A program made the position numbers and the translations under genes. From positions 1 through 64,000 of the forward strand of contig JAEUPJ010000025.1 of NCBI GenBank assembly GCA_016790285.1: DNA of 64,000 bases. Direction: 5' to 3'. The notes below the pieces were generated by a model. That model ran no database searches. It was not told the DNA's origin and saw only the letters and a list, made by a program, of their open reading frames with translations. Numbering within the stretch: position 1 is the first letter of the stretch; each line of letters starts with the position of its first letter. Positions 26,751 to 37,400 of the stretch are shown piece after piece. Source of the DNA: Roseateles sp. Its GTDB lineage: Bacteria > Pseudomonadota > Gammaproteobacteria > Burkholderiales > Burkholderiaceae_C.

Positions 26751-28478
26751 TTGCCTGCCTTGTTTCCCGCCCACCGTCATCGCTGCCGCCCGCTCCCGCG
26801 CCTGCCCCTGCTGGCGGCGTTGCTGGCCGGCCCGGTGGGCGCGGCTGCAGCCACGCCGCCGGTGGTGCCCACGCCCACCGAGCTGGCGCGCTCGCCCGAG
26901 GCGGCCCGCCAAGGCGAATTGCCGCCCGAGCGCCCGGCACCGGCCCGTGAGCTGGGCAAGCCCGAGGACGAGTTGAAGATCGACGTGCAGGCCTACAGCG
27001 TCGGGCCTGACGCGCCGGCCGCCCTGCGCGAGGCCCTGCCGCGGCTCACAGCCGCCTTCGTGGGCCGGGACCGCGGCTTCGAGGATCTCGTCAACGCCGC
27101 CAACGAGGTGACACGCTTCCTGCAGCGCGATCTCGGCTACTACCTCGGCTACGCCTACATCCCCGAGCAGGTGTTCGACGGCCGCACGGTGCGCATCGCC
27201 GTGCTGGAAGGGCGCCTCGACCGCGTCGTGCTGAACTGGCCCGACGGCCTGCCGGTGGACCGCGAGGTCGTGGAGGCCTTTCTCGCGCGGCTCAAGCCGG
27301 GCGACGTGCTGACCGTGGACGCCGTGGAGCGCACCGTCTTCCTGATCAACGACCTGCGCGGCATCGCCACGCGGGCCGAGGTCAAGGCCGGCAGCACGCC
27401 GGGCACGGCCATCCTCGAATTCACGCCGCGGGCCGAGGCGCGCTGGAGCGGCAGCGTGGACGCCGACCTCAACGGCTCGCGCTACATCGGTGGCCAGCGC
27501 CTGGGCGCCCAGGTGCTGATGGCCAGCCCGTTGGGGCGCGGCGACGGGCTCTCGGCGTCGGTGCTGAGCTCCACCACCGGCGGGCTGCGCTTCGCGCTGC
27601 TGGGCTACACCACGCCGATCGGCGCGGACGGCTTCAAGGCCGGCGCGTCGCTCTCCGCCGTGAGCTACCAGCTCGACAAGAAGGAGTTCCCCCTCGGCCT
27701 GGACGGCACCGGCACCACGCTCAACGTGTTCGGCCTGTACCCCTGGGTGCGCTCGCGCAACCTCAACCTGTTCGTGCTCGGCGCCGTCGACACCAAGCGT
27801 TATGTCGACCGCGTCGCCGCGCTGGCCACGACCAAGCGGGTGGACGACGTGGCCATCGGCGTCAGCGGCGACTTCCGCGACAGCCTGCTCAGCGGCAGCG
27901 TGAACACCTTCGAGCTCAACCTGGCGCAGGGCCGGCTCAACTTCCCCGCGGGCACGCCGGCGGGCAACGACGACGCGGCTCGCTTCGGCAAGGTCACCTT
28001 CACCGCCTCGCGCCTGCAGAACGTGCTCAGCAACCGGCTGCTGGCCTACCTCACGCTGCGCGGCCAGTGGGCGCTGCACAACCTCGACTCGACCGAGCAG
28101 TTCCGCGCGGGCGGCCCGAGCGGCGTGCGCGCCTTCGCCCCGGGCGAGGGCACGGGCGACAGCGGCGTCGTCGGCAGCCTGGAGCTGCGCTGGCTGCCCC
28201 CGGCGAGCCTGTTCGGCCGCTGGGCGAGCGAGCTGGTGCTGGCGGCCTTCTACGACGGCGCGCTCATCCAGTACCGCCACGATCCCGACCGCGTCGTGCG
28301 CGACCCCGGCTACGTCAACCACACCCGGCTCGGTGGCGCGGGCCTGTCGCTGGTGTGGGCCCGCGGTAGCCAGTACGCGCTGCGCATGAGCCTGGCCACG
28401 CCCACCGCCGGCCAGGCCAGCGGCGACGGCGCGTCGCGCAAGCTGCGCTTCTACGCCCAGGGCAGCTGGAGTTTCTGA
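26751..28478 (+). CDS. TpsB/FhaC-family outer-membrane transporter
   Basis: This 575-residue Omp85-superfamily transporter has a signal peptide (about residues 1-34), a proline-rich linker, two POTRA-like regions (about 65-225) and a beta-barrel ending in the terminal phenylalanine of barrel proteins. The GPSGVRAF segment is the family's VRGY-like motif of loop 6. No in-frame ATG gives a signal sequence; the TTG at 26751 does and was taken as the start. It should export the adjacent TpsA protein. Its stop shares one base with the tpsA ATG. Confidence 0.88.
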   Translation: MPALFPAHRHRCRPLPRLPLLAALLAGPVGAAAATPPVVPTPTELARSPEAARQGELPPERPAPARELGKPEDELKIDVQAYSVGPDAPAALREALPRLTAAFVGRDRGFEDLVNAANEVTRFLQRDLGYYLGYAYIPEQVFDGRTVRIAVLEGRLDRVVLNWPDGLPVDREVVEAFLARLKPGDVLTVDAVERTVFLINDLRGIATRAEVKAGSTPGTAILEFTPRAEARWSGSVDADLNGSRYIGGQRLGAQVLMASPLGRGDGLSASVLSSTTGGLRFALLGYTTPIGADGFKAGASLSAVSYQLDKKEFPLGLDGTGTTLNVFGLYPWVRSRNLNLFVLGAVDTKRYVDRVAALATTKRVDDVAIGVSGDFRDSLLSGSVNTFELNLAQGRLNFPAGTPAGNDDAARFGKVTFTASRLQNVLSNRLLAYLTLRGQWALHNLDSTEQFRAGGPSGVRAFAPGEGTGDSGVVGSLELRWLPPASLFGRWASELVLAAFYDGALIQYRHDPDRVVRDPGYVNHTRLGGAGLSLVWARGSQYALRMSLATPTAGQASGDGASRKLRFYAQGSWSF

Positions 28479-31400
28479 TGCGCCGCGTGCCGCCCCTGGT
28501 CCTCGCCCTGAGCCTCGCACTGGCCTACCCGGCTGCGCTCGCGCTGCCGCAGGGCGGGCAGGTCGTGCAAGGCCAGGTGGCGCTCAGCCCGGGCCTCATC
28601 CAGCAGGGCAGCGACAAGGCCATCGTCAACTGGCAGAGCTTTTCCATCGCCGCGGGCGAGACGCTGCGCGTGCAGCAGCCCGGCGTGAACTCGGTGCTGC
28701 TCAACCGCGTGGTGGGCGGCGACCCATCGCTCATCCTCGGCCAGCTGCAGGCCAACGGCCGGGTGTTCCTCGTCAACCCGCGCGGCATCGTCTTCGGCCG
28801 TGGCTCGCAGGTGGACGCCGGCGGCCTCGTCGCCTCGACGCTGGACCTGTCGGACACCGACTTCACCGCCGGCATCTACCGCTTCACCGCCAGCCGCGAC
28901 GCCGGCACGCTGCAGGCCGACGGCCGCATCTCGGCGCCGGGCGGCACGGTGGCACTCGTCGCGCCGCAACTCGACGTGGCCGGCAGCATCGAGGCCCGCC
29001 GCGTGGGCCTGGCGGCCGGCAGCACCGTGCAGGTGGACGTGGAGGGCGACGGCCTCGTGCTCTTCAACCTGCGCAACGACGACAGCCGCGACGTGTCCCT
29101 GCGCCTGGCCGGCCGTGTGCTGGCCGACGGCGGCAGCGCCGAGCTGCGCGCCCAGGCCCGCGCGGGGGCGGCCGGTCAGGTGCTCAACATGGACGGCGTC
29201 GTGCAGGCGCGGGGCCTGCGCCAGCAGGGCGGTCGCATCGTCATCGATGGCGGCACGGCCGGCATCACGCAGGTGAGCGGCCAGCTCGACGCCACGGGCG
29301 AGGCCGGCGGCGACATCACCGTGCTCGGCCAGAAACTCGCGCTGCTGGACGCCGCGCGGGTGGACGCCTCCGGCCGGCTTGGCGGGGGGCGCGTGCAGCT
29401 CGGTGGCGGCTTCGAAGGCCTGGGCACGTCGCACACCGCCGAACGCACGTGGATCGGCGCTGGCGCCGAGATCCGCGCGGATGCTGGCGACCAGGGCGAC
29501 GGCGGCCGCATCGCGGTCTGGGCCGAGCAGCGCACCGACATGCTCGGCCGCATCAGCGCCCGTGGCGGGCGGCTCGGCGGCAACGGCGGCCTGGTCGAGA
29601 CCTCGGCGCGCGGCCAGCTGAACGTGGCCGGCCAGGTGGACGCCGGCGCGCCGAAGGGCTCGCCCGGCCAGTGGCTGCTGGACCCCAACGACATCGTCAT
29701 CAAGGCCAACGGCAACAGCAACGTCAACGTGGGCGCCGCGCCCGACTTCCTCAGCACCGACGACGCCGCCATCGTCGACGTGGGCGCGCTCAACACGGCG
29801 CTCGCAGGCGGCACCGCGGTGCGCGTGCAGACCCAGGCGCTCGGCACCAATGCGCAGTCGGGCAACATCGACGTGCAGGCGGCGATCGTGCCCACCGGCG
29901 CGGCGGCCCTGCACCTCACCGCAGCGGGCCACATCACCTTCAGCAGCGGCAGCATCGCGGCCGGCGGCGGCGCGCTGGACGTCGTGCTCAAGGCCGGCGG
30001 CAACATCACGGGCTCCACGATCAACACCGGTGGCGGCGACCTGCAGGCCGATGCCTCAGGCACCATCAACCTCGGCACGGTCACCGCACGAGACCTCGTC
30101 ATCAACGGCGGCGCGGGCACCGTCACGCTGCCCTCCGGCAGCCTGAGCGGGCTGCTGACGGTCAACACCAGCGGCGCCATCAGCCAGGGGGGCGCACTCA
30201 CGGTGGGCGCAGCGGCCAGCCTCACCACGGCCAATGCCCCGGTGACGCTGGGCAGCCTCGACAGCCACGGCCTGTCCGTCACGACGACGGGTGGCGCCAT
30301 CACGCTGGGCACGGGCACCGTGCAGGGCAACCTCTCGGCCACCAGCGGCGGTGGGCTGATCACGCAGGCCGCAGGCGGCCTCGTCGTCACGGGCGGCACG
30401 TCCCTGGGCGCGGGTGCCGGCAGCATCCTGCTCACGGAATCCAACGACCTGCAGGACACCGTGACGCTGACCGGCGCCACGGCCCAACTCATCAACGCCA
30501 GGGACGCCTCCCGCACGCTCAAGCTCGGCGCCAGCACGCTCACCGGGTCTCTCACCGCCACGACCGGTGGCGGGGACATCGTGCAGGGCGGCACGCTCAG
30601 CGTCGGCGGCACGGCGCTGCTGCAGGCGGCCGGCGGCAGCATCAGCCTGGCCGGTGGCAGCGCCGGCGTGCTGACGGCCAGCACGAGCGGCACCGGCGCC
30701 ATCACGCAGGCGGGCAGCTTGACGGCGAGCGGTGCCGCCACGCTGACCGCCGGCAGCGGCGGCGTGGCGCTCGGCAGCTTCAACAGCCAGCGGCTGGACA
30801 TCACCGCCACCGGCGGCGGCGTGGTGCTGGGCAGCGGCACGGTCAGCGGCGCACTCACGGTCGACAGCGGCGGCACGTCCATCAGCCAGACGGGCACCGG
30901 CCTCACCGTGACCGGCACCAGCCAGCTCGACGCCGGCAGCGGCACCATCACGCTGGCCCTCGCCGGCAACGACCTGCAGGACACCGTCACCGTGACGGGT
31001 GGCGCCACGCAGCTCGTCAGCAGCAAGACGGCCTTGAGCGTGCTCAAGCTCGGCAGCGGCAACGTCGGCGGCACGTTCAGCGCCACGACGGGTGGCGGTG
31101 CCATCACGCAGACCGGCACGCTCGCCATCACGGGCAACGCCACGCTGGAGGCCGCGGGCGGCGCCATCACGCTGGCGCGGCTGGACAGCGCCGACTTCAC
31201 CGCCCACACCAGCGGCGGCCCGATCACGCTGGGCACGGGCACGGTCAGCGGCGTGCTGTCGGCAGTGTCGGGCGGCGGCACGATTGACCAGGCGGCCGGT
31301 GGCCTGGTCGTGACGGGCAACGCCACCGTCAACGCCGGTGCGGGCGCTGTCACGCTGGCCGATCCCGGCAACGACTGGCGCGGCACGGTGAACCTGCGCG

Positions 31401-34400
31401 GCGGCACCAGCCAGCTGCGCAGCACGCTCAGCGCCACCTCGGTGCTGACGCTGGGCACGGTCAATGCCGGCAGCCTCACGGTGCGCACGGCCGGCGGGGC
31501 GCTCAACCTGGGCAGCGGCACCATCGCCGGAGCGCTGGATGCACGCAGCTTCGGTGGCGACATCACGCAGGCCGGCGCGCTGTCGGTCAGCGGCGTGGCC
31601 ACGCTGAACGCGACCACCAACGGCAACATCACGCTCGCCGACACCCTCAACCAGTGGAACGGCCTGCACCTCACCGGCAACACGCTGGACGTGCGCTCCG
31701 GTGGCGACATCACCGTGCTCAGCCTCACGCAGCCCGTCAACCGCGCGCTGACGCTGTCGGCCGGCGGCAACCTCGCCCTGGGTCCGGCCGCGAGCATCGA
31801 CACCGGCAACGCCGACCTCACGCTCGCCAGCCTCGGTGGCAGCTTCGCCGTCGGCGGCGTGCTCAAGGGGCGCAATATCAGCCTGCAGGCGCAAAGCGGC
31901 CTCACGCTGAGCAACGACCTGACCGCCACCGGCAACCTCACGCTCGCGACCGCCAGCGGCGGCATCACCCAGAGCACCGGTCAGCTGACCGTGACGGGCA
32001 GCACGACGGTGACGGCCGGCACCTCGGGCATCACGCTGAACAGCACGGGCAACGACTTCACCGGCGCCGTCAGCCTGACCGGTGGCACCACCGCCATCCG
32101 CGACGGCGGTGCGCTCACGCTCGGTGCACTGAGCACCGGCGCGCTGACGGTGAGATCCGACGGGCTGCTCGACCTCGGCCAGGGCATCGTCACCGGCACG
32201 CTCAATGCCAACAGCGGCGGCTTTGCCGTCACCCAGGCCAGCGGCGGCGGCGTGCGGCTGAAGGTCACCGGCACCTCCACGCTGGCCGCCGGCATCGCCG
32301 ACATCACGCTGATGGAAACCGCCAACGACTTCCAGGGCGCCATCACGGCCACCGGCGGCGGCGTCTCGCTGCACAGCGCCGGCAACCTGCATCTCACCGC
32401 CTTGACCCAGCCGGGCAACCGCGCGCTGGTCCTGGAGGCCGCCGGCACCCTGACGCTGCCGGCGGGCACCACCAGCATCGACACCGGCAGCGCCGCGCTG
32501 ACCCTGTCCAGCGGCGCCGCGTTCGCGACGCTGGACACGCTCAAGGGCGGCAACATCACCCTCAAGGGCACCACGGCCACGCTGGCCCATGACATCACGG
32601 CCAGCGGCAACCTCGACGTGCGCGCCACGGCCGGGGGCATCAACCAGACCGGCGGCCGCCTGAGCGTGCTGGGCACCACGCTGCTCAGCGCCACGGGCGG
32701 CACCGTGGTGGCCAGCCGGCCTTTGAACAGCTTCCAGGATGCCGTGACGCTGGCGGGCAGCTCGGCGCAGGTCTTCGGCCTGGGCACGCTCACGCTGGCG
32801 GGGCTGACGGTGGACAACCTGACGGCCCAGTCGGGCGGCGCGATGCGCCTGGGCACGGGCACGCTCAGCGGCAATCTGACGGCCACGGCCGGCGGGGCCA
32901 TCACCCAGGCTTCCGGCGGCCTGCGGGTGGCGGGCCTGGCCAGCCTCACCGCCAGCGGCCCCATCACGCTGCTGGACGCGGCCAATGACTGGACCGGCTC
33001 GCTCACGCTCAGCGGCGGCGCGGTGCAGCTCAAGGGCAGCAGCGGCCTGGCGCTGAACGCGAGCTCCGTCAACTCGCTGGCCCTGACGGCCGGTGGCGCG
33101 GTGACCCAGGGCGGGGCCTTGTCGGTGACGGGCACGGCCAGCGTGGACGCCGGCACGTCCCCCGTCACGCTGGCCCACGGCAGCAACCAGTTCGGCGGCG
33201 CGCTGACGCTGACCGGCGGCGCGACCCGCGTCACGGCGCAAGGCCCGCTCGCGCTCGGCGTGCTCAACGTGGGCGACCTGACGCTGCAGTCGGGCGGCGC
33301 CTTGCAGCTCGGCCAGGGTGGCATCGGCGGCGACCTGGTGGCGTCGGCCAGCGGCAACGTCACGCAGGGCGGGGCGCTGAACGTGGGCGGCACGGCGAGC
33401 GTGCAGGCGGGCTCGGCGTCGATCACGCTCAACAACGGTGGCAACCACTGGGGCGGCGCCGTGAGCCTCACGGGGGGCACGACCCAGCTCAGCAGCAACG
33501 CCGGGCTGACGCTGGGCACGCTGGCCGTCGGAGCCCTGACCGTGCGAGCCAACGGCCCGCTGGGGCTGGGCGCCGGTACGGTGGGCGGCGCGCTCGATGC
33601 AGACAGCCAGGCCGGGGCGATCACGCAGGCCGGCGCCCTCGACGTGACGGGCCCGGCCACGCTGCATGGCGGCAGCCTGACGCTGACGCAGGCCAACAAC
33701 CGCTGGCGCGGCGTCGTCCACCTGGCCGGCGGCAGCGCGCAGGTCACCGGCAGCGGCGCGCTGCGCCTGGGCACCCTCGGCACGGGCTCGCTGACGGCGA
33801 TCTCCACCGGGCCGCTGGACCTGGGGCAAGGAGCGGTCGCGGGCAACCTGGTCGCCGACAGCGGCGGTGGGGCCATCACGCAGACGGGTGCGCTCGACGT
33901 GACGGGCAACGCGGCCTTCACGGCCACGGGGGCGGACATCACGCTCACGCAAACCGGCAACCGGTTCCTCGGCGCGCTGAGCCTCACCGGCAACGCCGTG
34001 GCCATCTTCAACCAGCCGAGCCTGGCTTTCGGCACGCTGAGCTTCAACAGCCTGGACGCGACCAGCAACGGCAGCATCTCGCTGGGCACCGGCACGCTGG
34101 GCGGCAACCTCACTGCGCGGGCGCTCGGCGGCGACGTGACGCAGTCGGCCGGCGGCCTGACCGTCAACGGCAGCACCACGCTGCAAGCCAGCGGCGCCAT
34201 CACGCTGGCCGACGCGGCCAACCGGCTGCAGGGCCTCGTGAACCTGGACGGCGGCACCACCGCCGTCACCACGTCGGGCGCGCTGCGCCTGGGCAGCGTG
34301 CGTACCGGCGCACTGACCGTGCGCAGCACCGGCGCGCTGGACCTGGGCACGGCCCGCGTCGGCGGTGCGCTGGTGGCCACCAGCGCGGGCGCCCTCACGC

Positions 34401-37400
34401 AGGTCGGCGCGCTGAGCGTGGCAGGCACCAGCAGCCTGGACGCGGGCAGCGCCCCCATCACGCTGACGCAGGCGGGCAATGCGTTCACCGGTGCCGTCAG
34501 CCTGCGCGGGGGCGTGACCCAGGTCAGCGCCGGTGGTGCGCTCAGCCTGGGGAGCCTGGGCGTGGCGGAGCTGACGGTGCAGTCGGGCGGCGCCTTGCAG
34601 CTCGGCACCGGCCGCGTGGCCGGCACGCTGGTGGCGCGCAGCGGCGGTTCGCCCGTCACGCAGGCGGCTGGGGGCCTGTCGGTCGGCGCCAGCGCCACGG
34701 TGGAGGCCGGCAGCAGCACCGTGCTCCTGGGCGACGCCGCCAATGCCTTCTCCGGCCTCGTCCATCTCAATGCCGGTGACGTGACGCTTGCCAATGCGGG
34801 CGCCCTGCAGCTGGGCCATGTCACGGCGCACGACTTCACCGTCAGCGCCGGGGGCGACCTGGACCTGGGCAGCAGCCAGGTCTCCGGCAACCTCGCCGCC
34901 ACGACGCGCGGCACGCGCATCAGCCAGACCGGTGCGTTGCACGTCACCGGCGCGGCGGGCTTCATCGCCGACGGCAGCCTGGTCGACCTGGTGCTGGACA
35001 ACCCCGGCAACCAGTTGCTTGGCGCCATCCAGATGCGTGGCATCAACGGCGGCAGCTTCCTGAGCGCGAGCTTCAGCACGAGCCAGGACCTCAGCTTCAG
35101 CGGCGACGTGCAGACCCTCACGCTGAGCAGCGGCGGGCGCCTGACGCTCGGCGGCGGCCGCAGCCAGACGCTCACCGCCAAGGCCCGCACGGGCATCGTG
35201 CAGACCGGTGTGCTGGAGGTCAGCGGGCAGACGACGCTCGTGGCCCAGGGCGGCGTGGCCATGGCGGTGGACCTCGCGCAGGCCGGCAACGACCTGCATG
35301 CGGTCACGCTCCAGGCCGACAGCGGCGGCAGCCTCGGCCGCGTGCAGCTGCGCGAAGCGGACGCGAGCCGGCACGACGGCCTGCAGGTGGCAGGCGACGC
35401 TGCGGCGCTGGAGATCACGTCGGCTGGCGCGCTCACGCTGGGCGGCGGCCGCTACAGCAGCCTGAGCGCGGACACGGCGGCGGGCGCCGCGGCCATCACG
35501 CAGACCGCGGCACTGAACGTGAGTGGCACCGCCAGCCTGCAGGCCGGCGGCGGCGACATCACGCTGGACCGCGCCGACAACCAGCTGCCGAACCTGCGCG
35601 TGGTCAGCGCCGGCACCGCCCGCCTCGCAAGCCAGGGCGACTACACGGTGGATGCCGGCCTTGTGGCCACCCAACTGGCGCTGGCCGGGCCGGGTGCCAT
35701 CGCGCTGACGGGCCGCCTGAGCGGCACTGGCGAGCTGCTGATGGCCGGCAGCGGCAGCCTGACTCTGTCCACGGCCCACGACCACAGTGGCGGCACCCGC
35801 ATCGACGCGGGGCGCCTCGTGCTGCAGGGCGCAGGCGCCCAGCCCGGCAGCGGCGCGGTGCAGCTGGGCGCCGCCGGCGCGCTGGACCTGCGCGACGGCG
35901 CCGTGCTGACGGCCGCCCTCGTGGCCCAAGGGGGGCGCATCACCAACACCTCGGGGAGCGGCACGCTCGCCGGCCCGGTCACGCTGCAGGCGACGACGCC
36001 GTTCGCGCCCGGCGCCGCGGGCCTGGCCGTGACGGGCGCCATCGGTGACAACGGCGCGGGCTTCGGCGTGGAACTGGCCGGCCCGGGGACGCTGACGCTG
36101 TCGGGCCCCAACGACTACCGCGGCAGCACCCGCGTGACGGGCGGCACCCTGTTCGCCACAGGGCCCGGCGCGCTGCCGGCCACGAGCGCCGTCGAGCTGG
36201 CGGCCGGCGCCACGCTGGCGCTGGGGGCCGACCAGGCCATCGGCTCGCTCGCCGGGGCCGGGCGCGTGAGCCTGGACCGCTTCACGCTCGCCACCGGGGC
36301 GGATGGCGGTGACACGACCTTCACCGGCACGCTGGCCGGCAGCGGCGGCCTCACCAAGCTGGGCGCGGGCCGCTTCACGCTGGCAGGCAGCAGCACGCAC
36401 GCGGGGGCCACGCAGGTGGCGGCGGGCGAGCTGGTGCTGGCCAGCGCCACCGCGCTGAACGAGGCCACCGCGGTGACCGTGGACGCGGGTGCCCAGCTCA
36501 CGGTGGCGGCCGCTGCCAGCCTCGGCTCGCTCGCCGGCGTCGGCACGGTGGACGTGCAATCTGCGCAGCTGGCGGTGGGTGCGAACGACGCCAGCACGCG
36601 CTGGGCCGGCACGCTGCAAGGTGCGGGCGGGCTGGCCAAGCGGGGCATGGGCACATTCACGCTGGCCGGCGGCAACACCCTGGCGGGCGACGTGGCGGTG
36701 CAGGCCGGCACGCTGCTGCTCGAAGGCGCTGGCGTGCGGCCGCTGGCAGCAGGCCTGGCCGCGGCGCCTGTGCTGCCGGCCGCCGCCGGCGTGGCGGTGG
36801 ACCCGGGCGCCACCTTGGCCTTGGCTGGCGACATCGACCTCGGCGCACTCTCTGGCGCGGGGCTGGTGCAGCTCGGCAGCCATGTGCTGACGCTGGGTGC
36901 CAGCGGCCGCAGCAGCCGCTTTGACGGCACGCTGGCGGGCGCAGGCAGCCTCGTCAAGGCGGGCAGCGGCACCTTCACGCTCGGCGGCGCGAACACCTAC
37001 ACCGGCGGCACGCGCGTGAGTGACGGCCTGCTCGTGGCGGCGGCGAGCCAGGCCCTGCCCACGGCGGGCGCGCTGACGCTGGACAGCGCGGGCCGCGTGC
37101 AGATCGATGCCGCGCAGTCGGTCGGTTCGCTGGCGGGCAGCGGCAGCCTCGTGCTCAACGGCGCCGACCTGGCCACGGGCAGCGACGGCCGCGACAGCCG
37201 CTTCGACGGTGTCGCCAGCGGCACGGGCGGCCTTGTCAAGCAGGGGGCGGGCACGCTGGTGCTGACAGCGGCCAGCACGCACAGCGGCGCCAACCGCATC
37301 GAGGCCGGCGCGGTGACCCTCGCCGCGCAGGGCCGCCTGGGCTCTGGCGACGTGTTCAACGACGGCCAGCTCGTGCTGTCGCGCACCGACGCCATGACGC